Source: Lewinellaceae bacterium (lineage in GTDB: Bacteria; Bacteroidota; Bacteroidia; Chitinophagales; Saprospiraceae). From it: a DNA stretch of 64,000 nt. Numbering within the stretch: position 1 is the first letter of the stretch; each line of letters opens with the position of its first letter. Positions 1 through 9,423 of the stretch are shown here, piece by piece. Where the stretch lies: contig JACJYL010000001.1 of NCBI GenBank assembly GCA_020636105.1, forward strand, positions 558,001-622,000, written 5' to 3'. The translations under genes were made by a program, and so were the position numbers. The notes beneath the pieces were generated by a model. It did not search any database. It was given only the letters and a program-made list of their open reading frames with translations, and was not told the DNA's origin.

Positions 1-3000
1 ATAGGCAATGCTTCGGGTCCGAATAATTTCCCCAATGCGACAACCGGCTATTTTGTTTCTGGAACGGACAGTGACCTGGATGCCATTAGCGGCGGTGGCG
101 CTTTATACGATATTGCAAAAATAGAATTCGACTTTACTCCAACGGAAGATCAGATTTCTTTTGAATATGCTTTTGCTTCTGATGAATATTGTGAATTTGC
201 GGGTACTCAATACAACGATGTATTTGGTTTTTTTATCAGTGGCCCGGGAATTAACGGCCCATACTCTAATAATTCCGACAATATTGCTATCGTACCCGGT
301 ACTGGAGACAACGTGGCCATCAACTCGGTAAATCACTATACCAATATTCCATATTATCGCGATAATTCCATCACAGAAGCCTGTGCCAGTGGATTCCCGG
401 TGGCTCCCAATGATATAGAATTTGACGGTTTTACGACCGTACTAACCGCCATAGCCAATGTAATCCCCTGTGAAACTTATCATATTAAGCTGATCATTGG
501 AGATCGGGGAGATGATATTTACGATTCGGCAGTATTTCTTAAGGCCAACAGTTTCGGGGGAGAACCCGAAGCCAATGTCACCTCTGAAATTTCCGGAAAT
601 GCAGCCAGCGATATTGCCGGTTATGAAGGATGCAGTGATGCCGTAATTACTTTTACAAGAGTTGGGAATGACTTAAGTAATCCTGTTGTCATCAATTATG
701 TGCTTTCCAACCAAAGTACCGCGACCCCCGGGGTGGATTATGAGCCCTTGCCGGCAAGTATTGTCATTCCTGCCGGTCAGGTCAGTGTTTCGATTTCCAT
801 TGAGATATACCTGGATCTGATCGCGGAAGGGATGGAAACCATTTTTATCGAGTTACAGCAGGCTTGTAGCTGTCAGGCTTCATTGGTGGAGATCCAAATA
901 TTCGATTCCCCTCCTCTAGAAGTAACGCTGCCCGATATCGAAGTTTGCGCAGGACAGCCCACTACCATTACTCCTGTTGTCAGTGGGGGAATCCCTCCCT
1001 ACACTTATTTATGGAGCGATGGAAGCACTTCGGAATCTATTGAAGTCCAGGTGGATGATCCTACTTCTTTTTCGGTTTCTGTCTCTGATGATTGCCATAC
1101 GGCTGAAGCGACCTTTTTTAATGTTACTCCCACCACCGCATCGGCAACACTTAGTGGAAACGGCCAAATTTGCGGAGGCAATTCTTCTGTTACCTTGAGT
1201 GTGGATCTTACAGGAATTGGCCCATGGGATATTACCTATGCCGTCGATGGAGTGCCCACCACAGTCAATAACATAAATAGTTCTCCCTATACATTTGAAG
1301 GGACTGTCGCAGGAAACTATGAGCTTATTTCGGTAGTCAGTGCAGGCGGTTGCCCAGTACAAATTTCAGGACAAGCCAGCATTTCCGAGAATTCATATAC
1401 AGCCAACCTGAGTGGAGGAGGGGAGATTTGCGGAGGATCCAATTCCGTCGACCTAAGTATCAACCTTTCGGGCAGTGGTCCCTGGAATATTACTTATGCT
1501 GTCAATGGAGCACCGACTACGGTGACCAATGTGACAAGTAGTCCTTATATTTTCAATGGTACCGAATCAGGCACTTATTCATTGATCTCAGTAGAAAGCG
1601 CTGATGGATGCCCCGTTGATGTGTCGGGCCAGGCCACTATTACAGAGGTGGTAAATACGGCTACCTTGAGTGGCCAGGGACAGGTTTGCGGAGGAAGCAG
1701 TTCCGTTGATCTGAGCGTAGCCCTGCCGGGTTCCGGGCCATGGCATGTAACCTATGCCGTAAATGGTGATGAAACTACTGTTTTTGATGTCACCTCCAAT
1801 CCTTTTATTTTCCAGGGCACTCAAGCCGGAACATACAGCCTTGTTTCAGTCGAGAGCGCTGATGGATGCCCAATCCAGGTAACCGGCCAAAGTGAAATTA
1901 CAGCATTCCAGATAAATGTTTCGCCTACGGTAGAACAGGTGAATTGTTTTGGAGAAAGCACCGGAAGCATTCAATTGAGTGCACAAGGAGGGACTGCACC
2001 TTATTTGTACGATTGGGGCTTGGGGGCATTTAATCAATCCACGATAAACAACCTTCCTGCGGGTGCCTATTTTATTACTGTTTATGATTCCTTTGGCTGT
2101 GCCGGAGAAATATCCGTTCAGATTTCAGAACCCGCCGAACTGCTAGCTCAGGTTACCAATGTCATAGATGTAGATTGTCTGAATATGGGAGGCAGCATCT
2201 CCCTGACCGCTTCAGGAGGAAGTGGTTCTTATAGCTATTATTGGGCGGGAGGACAAAACGGCCAAAACCAAAGCAACCTTGATCCCGGGAATTATACCAT
2301 TACCGTTTCAGATGCTGAAGGTTGCCAGACTACTGTTGATGCCACCGTAGCGGATCTGATTGATTACCCGGTTGCCGAGGCCCAGGCAAGTGTAATCAAT
2401 TGTTATTCAGATGTTTCCAATATCAGCGCTGAAGGCTCCGCCACCCAAAACGTTTATTATGAATGGTTTGCTCCAAGCGGCGCCTCATTGCCGGAGACAG
2501 GATTAAACATTAATGTAACCGATCCAGGAACATATACTCTAGTTGTAACCAATACGCTTAATTATTGTGCCACTCCAATCCAGGTTGAGGTCATTGCGGA
2601 TACCCAGGCTCCGATAGTTGATGCTGGTACCAGTGATCTTCTGGATTGTACCACAACAAGTATTTGGCTGGAAGGATCAGTAGACAATGCAACTCCAGAG
2701 TTTTTATACCAGTGGAGTACGCCGGACGGAAACATTCTACAAGGGGATGATACCCCCATGACTCAAGTGAATGCACCGGGCATCTATAATTTCAGCGTTT
2801 TTAATCCTCAAAATGGCTGTATTGGTGAGGATGATGTATTGGTACAGCAAGATCTTGATTTACCGGAAGTGGTAATCCAAAATCCTCCGGTCCTTACTTG
2901 TGATGATCCTGAGATTACTTTAACTTCCACGGGAACCATGAGTGGACCGGGCATCACTTATGAATGGGTCACGACTGGCGGGAATATTATCGGGACTAAT

Positions 3001-6000
3001 AACAATGAGGAAGTAGTCCTTGACCAGGCTGGATTTTACCAGCTTGTTGTGACCAATGCCAATAATGGCTGTATCAATTCCATGGAAGTTTTTGTTCCCA
3101 TCGACACCATTGCTCCGGTGGCGAATGCAGGGGAAGACATGGAACTCGATTGCCTGGGCACCTCATTGTTCCTAAACGGAAACGGTTCCAGTGTCGGAGC
3201 CAATTATGCCTATCAGTGGAGCACTCTAAACGGAGCCTTGATTTCCGGGCAACAAAGTTTGTCGCCTGAAACCGACGCCGCAGGAACTTATACGCTTCTT
3301 GTGACCAATACGGAAAATGGATGCACGGCCACAGACCAGAACCAGGTTTTTAACAGCAATGGAGCCCTCACCCTTTCGGCGGAAGTGAATGATGTGTTGA
3401 ATTGCTACCATTCGTCAGTACAAGTGAGTGGCTCTATTACGGAAGTAAATTCCAATTATTCAGCCTTGTGGACCAGTCCTGCTGGTAATCCTATCGTAAA
3501 TCCGGGAAACCTGAATATACAGGCGAGCGCACCTGGCGTGTACCTCTTACAGGTGGTAAACACCGATAACGGTTGTGTTTCGAATGCGGGAATTGAAGTC
3601 TTCCAGGACATAGCGGCTCCCTTGGCTGATGCGGGACCAGATCAGATCATCAATTGTTTTAATCCTTCGGCTACTCTGGATGCTTCAAATGCTGATTCAG
3701 GGCCGGGATTTTCCATCCAGTGGATCAATCCGGACGGAAGTACATCAGCCAATTCAAATGGCGTTTTGCTGGAAACAGCATTGTCAGGTATATTTACCCT
3801 CGAAGTTTTAAATGTGGAGAATGGCTGTATGAGCACGGATGAGGTGGTCGTACAGCCTGATTTTGCCCAACCTACTGCGTTAGCTGGGCAAAATATGGTA
3901 CTCAATTGCGCCGTAACCAGCGTCGAACTCAGTGGCTTGGCTACCGCTGGAGGTGATGGATTTGAATTTGAATGGATTGATAATCAAACCAATACGGTAC
4001 TCTCCAACACTTCTCTTGATTATAGCATCGAAGATCCGGGAATCTATATTCTTTCTGTTTTAAATACGGACAATGGTTGTGCAGCCTCCGATTCGGTTGA
4101 GGTAGTGCTTGACATAATACCGCCCGTGGCTGCTGCCGGAGTTAACGGCGTCCTTAATTGTATGAACGCTAGTGTAAACCTGCTAAGCAGCGCTTCATCC
4201 CAGGGACCGGAAATTAGCTATCAATGGACAAGCCTTGATCAGAATATGAATATTTCCAGTGCCGCTTCCCCTTCGGTGGATCTTCCTGGAAACTACCAAT
4301 TAATTGTAACGGATACCGACAATCATTGTGTAGATACAGCTTTGGTGCAGGTTGCCCAGGATTTGGAAATGCCGGTTGCTACCATCGCCCAACCAGAGGA
4401 GATCACCTGTGAACAACTCGTCGTTTCTCTTAATGGTACAGGATCCAGCATCGGGAACCAATTTCAATACAACTGGACCCTCCCTGATGGAAGTACCTCC
4501 ACCCAGGCCACAGGACCCAATTTCACCGCTTCCAATGTTGGAATATTCACCCTTGAAGTGCTCAATACCATCAATGGATGTGCAGCACAGTCTAGTGTGG
4601 AAGTCATCAGTCAGGACGAGTTACCCACTGCAGAAGCTGGCCCGACTCAACTATTAAACTGTTACACCTCAGAGGTTACCCTGAATCCTTCTGGTTCTTC
4701 TACAGGTGGCAACTACAGTTATCAATGGCAACAGCAGGGTGGGGGACAAATCAGCCAGTCAACCGCTCTTCAATCCATTTCGGTTGATGCTCCGGGCATT
4801 TACGAGTTTGTGGTCACAGATACAAGTACCGGGTGTGCTTCAGCGGATGCTGTAGTGGTCAATATCAATGTTACGCCTCCTGCCGCCAATGCCGGTCCGG
4901 AAATGACCTTAACCTGCGAGGAAACCAGCCTAAATTTGGACGGGAGTCAAAGCAGTACAGGAAATATGTCTTACCAGTGGAGTACAACTAACGGCGTCAT
5001 TGTCTCGGGGCAGAATCTTCCTGCGCCCCTGATTGCTGCCCCTGGGATTTATAACCTCTCTGTAACGAATCTTACCAATGGCTGTCAGGCTTCTGACCAG
5101 GTGACCGTAAATATTGATACGATCCATCCAGAAATAGGCATTCTTCCGGCAAGCTTATTGACCTGCGCCGTCACAAGCGTAACCCTCCAGGGCACCAGCG
5201 ACGGGAGTTACATTTATCAATGGCTGAATGAGAATAACCAGCCATTAGGCACCGGAAATGCAATTGCTGTTCAGGCGCCGGGCAGTTACCAATTTGTGGC
5301 GACGGACACGAATAACGGATGTCAGAGCGCCACCTCTGTGGAAGTAGATCAAAATATAACGCCCCCTGTTGCGGAGGCGGGCGGAGGAGGAACCCTGACT
5401 TGTGCAACTACCAGTTTAGCACTCAATGGTTCACTCAGCAGTGCTAATAGCTCCTATCAGTGGATGACTAATGGAGGATTTATTCAATCGGGAGCAACCG
5501 GCCTGACGCCTGTGGTCACCTTGCCGGGGACCTATATCATCCATGTTACCGATAACTTCAACGGCTGTGAAGCCTGGGATGAGGTTACCATCAGTCAGGA
5601 TATTGAAATCCCCATAGCAGCGGCGGCCAACAATGGCTTGCTGACTTGTACCAATACTACTGTTACCCTTTTCGGAACCAGTAATCCTGGAATTCCACTT
5701 GAATATGAATGGCAATATGCCAACGGACAAACATTCGTTACGGGCAGCCCGAATACTACTGTAACCAGTCCGGGAACCTACCAGTTTTTCGTTTACAATC
5801 CTGAAAATGGATGTGAGAACAGTGCCACCGTTGCCGTTCAACAGGATATTACCATACCGGTTGCCGAGGCCGGAGTGGCCGACGATCTCACTTGTTTGGT
5901 AACCAGCCTCGCGTTAGATGGAAGCGTGCTTTCAGGGGGTGGAAATTACAGTTATGATTGGTCGGGCCCTACCGGTGGTATTATTGCCAATATGAATACT

Positions 6001-6882
6001 CCTAATCCAATTGTCCAGATGCCGGGGATTTATACTCTTTTGGTGACCAATGTACAGAACGGTTGCACCGATACGGATGTGGTCGAAGTGGACCTTATTG
6101 CTCCAACAGGGATTGAAGTGACTTTAGAGCAACCGCTTTGCCATGGGGATCCTGCATTTTTGGAAATAGAAACCATTGAGGGTGGGGCAGAGCCTTATAT
6201 TTACTCGATAAACGGGGGGGCTTCTTTTGTGCAAAACAGTAATTTCACGCTGCTTTCGCCAGGATGGCACCTGGTCGTGGTGCAGGATGCCAACGGATGT
6301 GAATTTGCACAGGGCGTACAGGTTGAGGATGTTCCTGTTCTGGAAATTGAACTAGATCCGCTGGCAACCATAAAACTGGGAGAGAGTTACCAGATCAATG
6401 CCAGCGTCAATTTTCCGGTGAATCAGCTTTCTTCCATAAGCTGGGCCCCAGCAGAGAGCCTTAGTTGCGATGATTGTCTAAATCCGCTGGCTGCTCCCTT
6501 CAGAACCACTGATTACCATCTTGAAGTCGTCAATGAAAACGGATGCAGGGATGATGCCTGGCTTCGTTTAATCGTGGATGAACGTCCGAACATCTATATC
6601 CCGAATGTTTTCTCGCCCAATGAAGATGGCACCAACGAGATTTTTTACATTTACGCCAAGGAAAACACCATTAAAATTATTAATTCACTCCAGATTTATA
6701 CGAGATGGGGAGAATTGGTGTTTGAAGTGTACGATTTCCCACCCAATGATCCGCAATATGGATGGGATGGTTTTTTCCGGGGAGTTCCTATGAATTCAGG
6801 AGTTTTCGTATATTGGACTGAGGTTGAATTGATCAATGGTCAGCCCATTATTTTAAAAGGCGATGTGACCATTATCAGATAA
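1..6882 (+). CDS. Giant T9SS type B surface repeat protein (5' end outside window)
   Basis: The frame is open from base 1, so the start lies upstream; at least 2293 residues are visible. Bases 1-540 encode a choice-of-anchor L type domain (FASDEY, then YNDVFGFFISGPG, then IAIVPGT). About 619-870 resembles a Calx-beta repeat (TPGVDYEPLP, acidic end). Three near-identical 86-residue repeats follow (1144-1917), then two SprB-like repeats (about 1918-2340), then 15 tandem PKD/Ig-like units of about 83 residues (2353-6099), each with a central YxW and a PGxYxLxVTNxxNGC signature. A last SprB-like unit precedes the gliding-motility-associated C-terminal (type B) sorting domain at about 6597-6879 (IPNVFSPNEDG, YTRWGELVFE, WDG, GVFVYW). 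Known for the family: such proteins are exported by T9SS and attached to or released from the cell surface. An adhesin or gliding-type role is inferred; the ligand is unknown. The regular Cys in each unit could form disulfides. Confidence 0.93.
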   Translation: MGNASGPNNFPNATTGYFVSGTDSDLDAISGGGALYDIAKIEFDFTPTEDQISFEYAFASDEYCEFAGTQYNDVFGFFISGPGINGPYSNNSDNIAIVPGTGDNVAINSVNHYTNIPYYRDNSITEACASGFPVAPNDIEFDGFTTVLTAIANVIPCETYHIKLIIGDRGDDIYDSAVFLKANSFGGEPEANVTSEISGNAASDIAGYEGCSDAVITFTRVGNDLSNPVVINYVLSNQSTATPGVDYEPLPASIVIPAGQVSVSISIEIYLDLIAEGMETIFIELQQACSCQASLVEIQIFDSPPLEVTLPDIEVCAGQPTTITPVVSGGIPPYTYLWSDGSTSESIEVQVDDPTSFSVSVSDDCHTAEATFFNVTPTTASATLSGNGQICGGNSSVTLSVDLTGIGPWDITYAVDGVPTTVNNINSSPYTFEGTVAGNYELISVVSAGGCPVQISGQASISENSYTANLSGGGEICGGSNSVDLSINLSGSGPWNITYAVNGAPTTVTNVTSSPYIFNGTESGTYSLISVESADGCPVDVSGQATITEVVNTATLSGQGQVCGGSSSVDLSVALPGSGPWHVTYAVNGDETTVFDVTSNPFIFQGTQAGTYSLVSVESADGCPIQVTGQSEITAFQINVSPTVEQVNCFGESTGSIQLSAQGGTAPYLYDWGLGAFNQSTINNLPAGAYFITVYDSFGCAGEISVQISEPAELLAQVTNVIDVDCLNMGGSISLTASGGSGSYSYYWAGGQNGQNQSNLDPGNYTITVSDAEGCQTTVDATVADLIDYPVAEAQASVINCYSDVSNISAEGSATQNVYYEWFAPSGASLPETGLNINVTDPGTYTLVVTNTLNYCATPIQVEVIADTQAPIVDAGTSDLLDCTTTSIWLEGSVDNATPEFLYQWSTPDGNILQGDDTPMTQVNAPGIYNFSVFNPQNGCIGEDDVLVQQDLDLPEVVIQNPPVLTCDDPEITLTSTGTMSGPGITYEWVTTGGNIIGTNNNEEVVLDQAGFYQLVVTNANNGCINSMEVFVPIDTIAPVANAGEDMELDCLGTSLFLNGNGSSVGANYAYQWSTLNGALISGQQSLSPETDAAGTYTLLVTNTENGCTATDQNQVFNSNGALTLSAEVNDVLNCYHSSVQVSGSITEVNSNYSALWTSPAGNPIVNPGNLNIQASAPGVYLLQVVNTDNGCVSNAGIEVFQDIAAPLADAGPDQIINCFNPSATLDASNADSGPGFSIQWINPDGSTSANSNGVLLETALSGIFTLEVLNVENGCMSTDEVVVQPDFAQPTALAGQNMVLNCAVTSVELSGLATAGGDGFEFEWIDNQTNTVLSNTSLDYSIEDPGIYILSVLNTDNGCAASDSVEVVLDIIPPVAAAGVNGVLNCMNASVNLLSSASSQGPEISYQWTSLDQNMNISSAASPSVDLPGNYQLIVTDTDNHCVDTALVQVAQDLEMPVATIAQPEEITCEQLVVSLNGTGSSIGNQFQYNWTLPDGSTSTQATGPNFTASNVGIFTLEVLNTINGCAAQSSVEVISQDELPTAEAGPTQLLNCYTSEVTLNPSGSSTGGNYSYQWQQQGGGQISQSTALQSISVDAPGIYEFVVTDTSTGCASADAVVVNINVTPPAANAGPEMTLTCEETSLNLDGSQSSTGNMSYQWSTTNGVIVSGQNLPAPLIAAPGIYNLSVTNLTNGCQASDQVTVNIDTIHPEIGILPASLLTCAVTSVTLQGTSDGSYIYQWLNENNQPLGTGNAIAVQAPGSYQFVATDTNNGCQSATSVEVDQNITPPVAEAGGGGTLTCATTSLALNGSLSSANSSYQWMTNGGFIQSGATGLTPVVTLPGTYIIHVTDNFNGCEAWDEVTISQDIEIPIAAAANNGLLTCTNTTVTLFGTSNPGIPLEYEWQYANGQTFVTGSPNTTVTSPGTYQFFVYNPENGCENSATVAVQQDITIPVAEAGVADDLTCLVTSLALDGSVLSGGGNYSYDWSGPTGGIIANMNTPNPIVQMPGIYTLLVTNVQNGCTDTDVVEVDLIAPTGIEVTLEQPLCHGDPAFLEIETIEGGAEPYIYSINGGASFVQNSNFTLLSPGWHLVVVQDANGCEFAQGVQVEDVPVLEIELDPLATIKLGESYQINASVNFPVNQLSSISWAPAESLSCDDCLNPLAAPFRTTDYHLEVVNENGCRDDAWLRLIVDERPNIYIPNVFSPNEDGTNEIFYIYAKENTIKIINSLQIYTRWGELVFEVYDFPPNDPQYGWDGFFRGVPMNSGVFVYWTEVELINGQPIILKGDVTIIR
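1144..1917 (+). repeat. Three tandem 258-bp repeats inside the surface protein gene
   Basis: Units begin at 1144, 1402 and 1660, exactly 258 bp (86 codons) apart. Each encodes the pattern LSGxGxxCGG, then GSGPWxxTYAVNG, then SVESADGCP. Units 2 and 3 are the most alike. The exact period and the strong identity, compared with the diverged PKD-like units downstream, suggest a recent in-frame duplication. Confidence 0.92.
2353..6099 (+). repeat. Fifteen diverged tandem PKD/Ig-like units
   Basis: Fifteen consecutive units of roughly 79-86 residues were counted by eye. The shared skeleton is P(V/I)AxAG, a Cys near residue 15, TSxxLxGS, YxW, PGxYxLxVTN, xNGC, and a closing V(E/V)VxxD. They are far more diverged than the 258-bp repeats, so this is an old array. 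It probably forms an extended stalk, which is inferred from the tandem beta-domain architecture. Confidence 0.9.
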
Positions 6883-6915
6883 TATGACATTTTTTAACCC
6901 GGAAATCTGTTCAGA

Positions 6916-7338
6916 ATGTCCAAAAAAGTTGAAATTCAGGAGACGATCTCTGGTTTTATGAATAGCTTCGATTTGAAAGACTGGGGGCGGATGAAGGAAG
7001 TTTTAGCAGACAGTTTGTTCGTCGATTACAGTGATCTTCGGGAAGAAGAAGCCGGAGAGATCAGTGCGGATGATTATATCGGGAAGCGGATTGCTCTTCA
7101 TGACAAATTACGACTCCATCATCTCATCACCAATTTTGAGGTAGTGGTGGGCGGCCGATCCGCTTCCGTTTTGGCAAGTTGTGTTATTTACAGGAATTCG
7201 GGCCTCCAGTCTTTCAATACCCATGCCCTGTATGAATTCGGATTGATACTAGACGATGGGGAAAAATGGAAGATCAGTCGGATCAAACAGGTAGTGCTAT
7301 GGAATGAGGGCGACCTTAAAATTGATTGGCAATATTAG
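6916..7338 (+). CDS. SnoaL/NTF2-like domain protein
   Basis: The 140-residue product has no signal peptide and is probably cytosolic. It has the helix-then-curved-sheet layout of the SnoaL-like NTF2 superfamily: an N-terminal helix with DLKDWGRM, the segment VDYSDL, an internal HHLITNF strand, and a C-terminal WKISRIKQVVLWNEGD. Members include polyketide cyclases, isomerases and many small-molecule-binding proteins of unknown role, so no substrate can be named. It starts 33 nt after the surface protein gene and could be cotranscribed, but there is no functional link. Its stop codon lies inside a 15-bp hairpin shared with the convergent ABC-F gene. Confidence 0.75.
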   Translation: MSKKVEIQETISGFMNSFDLKDWGRMKEVLADSLFVDYSDLREEEAGEISADDYIGKRIALHDKLRLHHLITNFEVVVGGRSASVLASCVIYRNSGLQSFNTHALYEFGLILDDGEKWKISRIKQVVLWNEGDLKIDWQY

Positions 7339-7370
7339 AAGAAGCGGGTTATTCTCCCGCTTCTTCTAAT
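7334..7370. terminator. Perfect 15-bp hairpin spanning two convergent stop codons
   Basis: 7334-7348 pairs perfectly with 7356-7370 around the loop TTATTCT. The left arm contains the TAG of the SnoaL-like gene (7336-7338). The loop holds the stop of the minus-strand ABC-F gene (7349-7351), and the right arm is coding for its last residues. There is no long T-run on either side, so termination in either direction is inferred from the stem. Confidence 0.75.
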
Positions 7371-9277
7371 GCTGAAGAAGCCTGTTCCCATTCGTGCATA
7401 ACCTGCTCCAGATCCTTTTTCTTTTGCTGGTAAGCTTCCATTTTTTTGGAGGCATCGGGAGTGGTGTAAAATTCAGGCGTTTCCATCAATTGTTCTACCT
7501 CAGCAATTTCCTCCTCCAGTTTTTCTATTTTTTTCTCTGCATTGGAAACCGCACGCATCAGCTTTTTTCGATCTTCATAAGAAATTTGCCTGGATGGAGC
7601 AGGAAATTCCTCCCGGATGATTTCAGGCTTAATTACCTTGCCGGACAATTCAACTTCACGCATACTGTCCATGGAACGTTTTTCCAGGAAATAATTGACA
7701 TCCCCAAGATGGGTAAATAGTTTATGATCCCTGAATTCTACGGTTTTATCCGTCAGGCCTCCAAGAAATTCCCTGTCGTGCGAAACGACGATCAGCGTTC
7801 CGTCATAATCCATCAGGGCTTTTTTCAATATATCTTTTGAAATGATGTCCAGGTGATTGGTCGGCTCATCCAGCACCAGTAGGTTAAAAGGTTTGAGCAG
7901 CAGGCAGGCCATGGCCAACCGGGCACGCTCCCCGCCGGAAAGTACGCTTATCTTTTTATCCACATCTTCCCCACTAAACATAAAAGCCCCTAAAATACTC
8001 CTCAGTTTGGTGCGCAACTCAGCAGGAGAATGTTGCTCCATGGTATCGAGTACTGTCGAAGTCTGATGGAGGGTATCTGATTGATCCTGAGCATAATATC
8101 CTATCTGAACATTGTGCCCGAGTTTTATATCTCCCGAGGTGGCTGAAATATTATTGATCAGGATTTTAGCCAGGGTGGTTTTTCCCTGTCCGTTTTGGCC
8201 GACAAAGGCCACCCTTTCCCCTCTGAGAACCTGCAGGTCCACTTCTCTAAGTACTTCAAGGCTGCCATAAGTTTTAGAGATCCGTTTTCCGTCAATAACG
8301 ACTTCCCCGGATCTGGGAGCGGGAGGAAATCGTAGGCTCATTCCGGCTGTATCAAAGGAATCTACTTCGATACGATCAATTTTGTCCAGTTGCTTTTTCA
8401 TGGATTGAGCCATCTTTGTCTTATTGGCTTTGGCCATGAACCGGTTAATGGTTTTTTCTTTTTGGGCAATAACACGTTGCTGGTTAACGAAGGCCGCCTG
8501 TTGTTTTTCCTGCCTTTCTTCCCGAAGTTTGATAAACTGGGAATAAGACGCTTTGTAGTCAAATGCTTTGCCCAGTTCTATCTCTACGGTGCGTTTGGTA
8601 ATATTGTCGAGGAATTGTTTATCGTGCGAAATGATGACTACAGCACCGGGGTAATTGGCCAAAAACTGTTCCAGCCAAATAATGGATTCGATATCCAGGT
8701 GATTGGTCGGCTCATCCAGCAACAGAAAGTCCGGCCTTTTGAGCAGCATTTTTGCCAGCTCGATCCTCATTTGCCACCCCCCACTGAATTCATCAGTAAG
8801 GCGACCGAAATCTTTTTGACCAAACCCTAAACCATACAACACTTTTTCTGTGTCGGCCTGCATGGAATCGCCGCCCATGACGTGAAAACGTTCGTTGATA
8901 TCTGCAAATTTATCGAGCAGGTCGTGGTAGGATTTACTTTCATAATCTTCACGCTCGGCAATTTCATCATGTAAAACTGTAATTTCCTTTTGCAGCTTTT
9001 TAACTTGATCAAAGGCCGTCATCGTCTCTTCGATCACGGTTTTGCCCTTTGGTAAATACATTTCCTGGTGAAGAAACCCTAGAGTCCCTTGTCCACCAAT
9101 AGTCACCTTGCCATCGTCGGGGGTTCGTTCCCCTGCGATTATTTTCAACAAAGTAGATTTCCCGGCACCATTTCTTCCGGTCAATCCTAATTTATCCCCG
9201 GGCATTATGCTTAAATTGATGTAATCCAGCAAAATCCGGTCCCCGTATTTAACGAAAATATCTGTAAGTGAAATCAT
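7349..9277 (-). CDS. ABC-F family ATPase (ribosome-associated type)
   Basis: The 642-residue protein has two ABC domains and no membrane segments. The first has Walker A GRNGAGKST at residues 34-42, a degenerate signature FSGGWQMR and Walker B LLLDEPTNHLD. The second has GQNGQGKTT, LSGGERARLAM and LVLDEPTNHLD. Between them lies the charged, helical linker (P-site tRNA interaction motif region), rich in Lys/Gln. The C-terminal 90 residues are a Lys/Glu coiled coil. Layout and length fit the YheS/Uup/YdiF group of ABC-F proteins, which act on the ribosome as translation factors and not as transporters. Whether this one confers antibiotic protection cannot be told from sequence; a housekeeping role is more likely. 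It stands alone, convergent to the SnoaL-like gene. Confidence 0.9.
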   Translation of the reverse strand: MISLTDIFVKYGDRILLDYINLSIMPGDKLGLTGRNGAGKSTLLKIIAGERTPDDGKVTIGGQGTLGFLHQEMYLPKGKTVIEETMTAFDQVKKLQKEITVLHDEIAEREDYESKSYHDLLDKFADINERFHVMGGDSMQADTEKVLYGLGFGQKDFGRLTDEFSGGWQMRIELAKMLLKRPDFLLLDEPTNHLDIESIIWLEQFLANYPGAVVIISHDKQFLDNITKRTVEIELGKAFDYKASYSQFIKLREERQEKQQAAFVNQQRVIAQKEKTINRFMAKANKTKMAQSMKKQLDKIDRIEVDSFDTAGMSLRFPPAPRSGEVVIDGKRISKTYGSLEVLREVDLQVLRGERVAFVGQNGQGKTTLAKILINNISATSGDIKLGHNVQIGYYAQDQSDTLHQTSTVLDTMEQHSPAELRTKLRSILGAFMFSGEDVDKKISVLSGGERARLAMACLLLKPFNLLVLDEPTNHLDIISKDILKKALMDYDGTLIVVSHDREFLGGLTDKTVEFRDHKLFTHLGDVNYFLEKRSMDSMREVELSGKVIKPEIIREEFPAPSRQISYEDRKKLMRAVSNAEKKIEKLEEEIAEVEQLMETPEFYTTPDASKKMEAYQQKKKDLEQVMHEWEQASSALEEAGE

Positions 9278-9330
9278 ATGTTAAATCCTTGCGCAGCTGT
9301 CAAATTTCTGCGAAGATAAGGAACTTGGGA

Positions 9331-9358
9331 AAATGATAAATTTTAAATGATAAATTTT
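9331..9358. repeat. Two exact tandem copies of a 14-bp AT-rich unit
   Basis: AAATGATAAATTTT occurs at 9331-9344 and again, head to tail, at 9345-9358, followed by AAATTTAAATT. It sits in the 146-bp gap upstream of the ABC-F gene and downstream of the histidine kinase. It is probably slippage-derived; its position would place it in or upstream of the ABC-F promoter. Confidence 0.85.
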
Positions 9359-9423
9359 AAATTTAAATTCCTGCAAAGGACATTTCAGAAAGCAATAATA
9401 AAACTACTGCATAAAAAGAGTAT

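Noticed and set aside
1144..6099. Regular repeats that could suggest a CRISPR array or satellite DNA
   Set aside because: The repeats are in frame, 249-258 bp long, without short spacers, and encode beta-sandwich units of one open reading frame.
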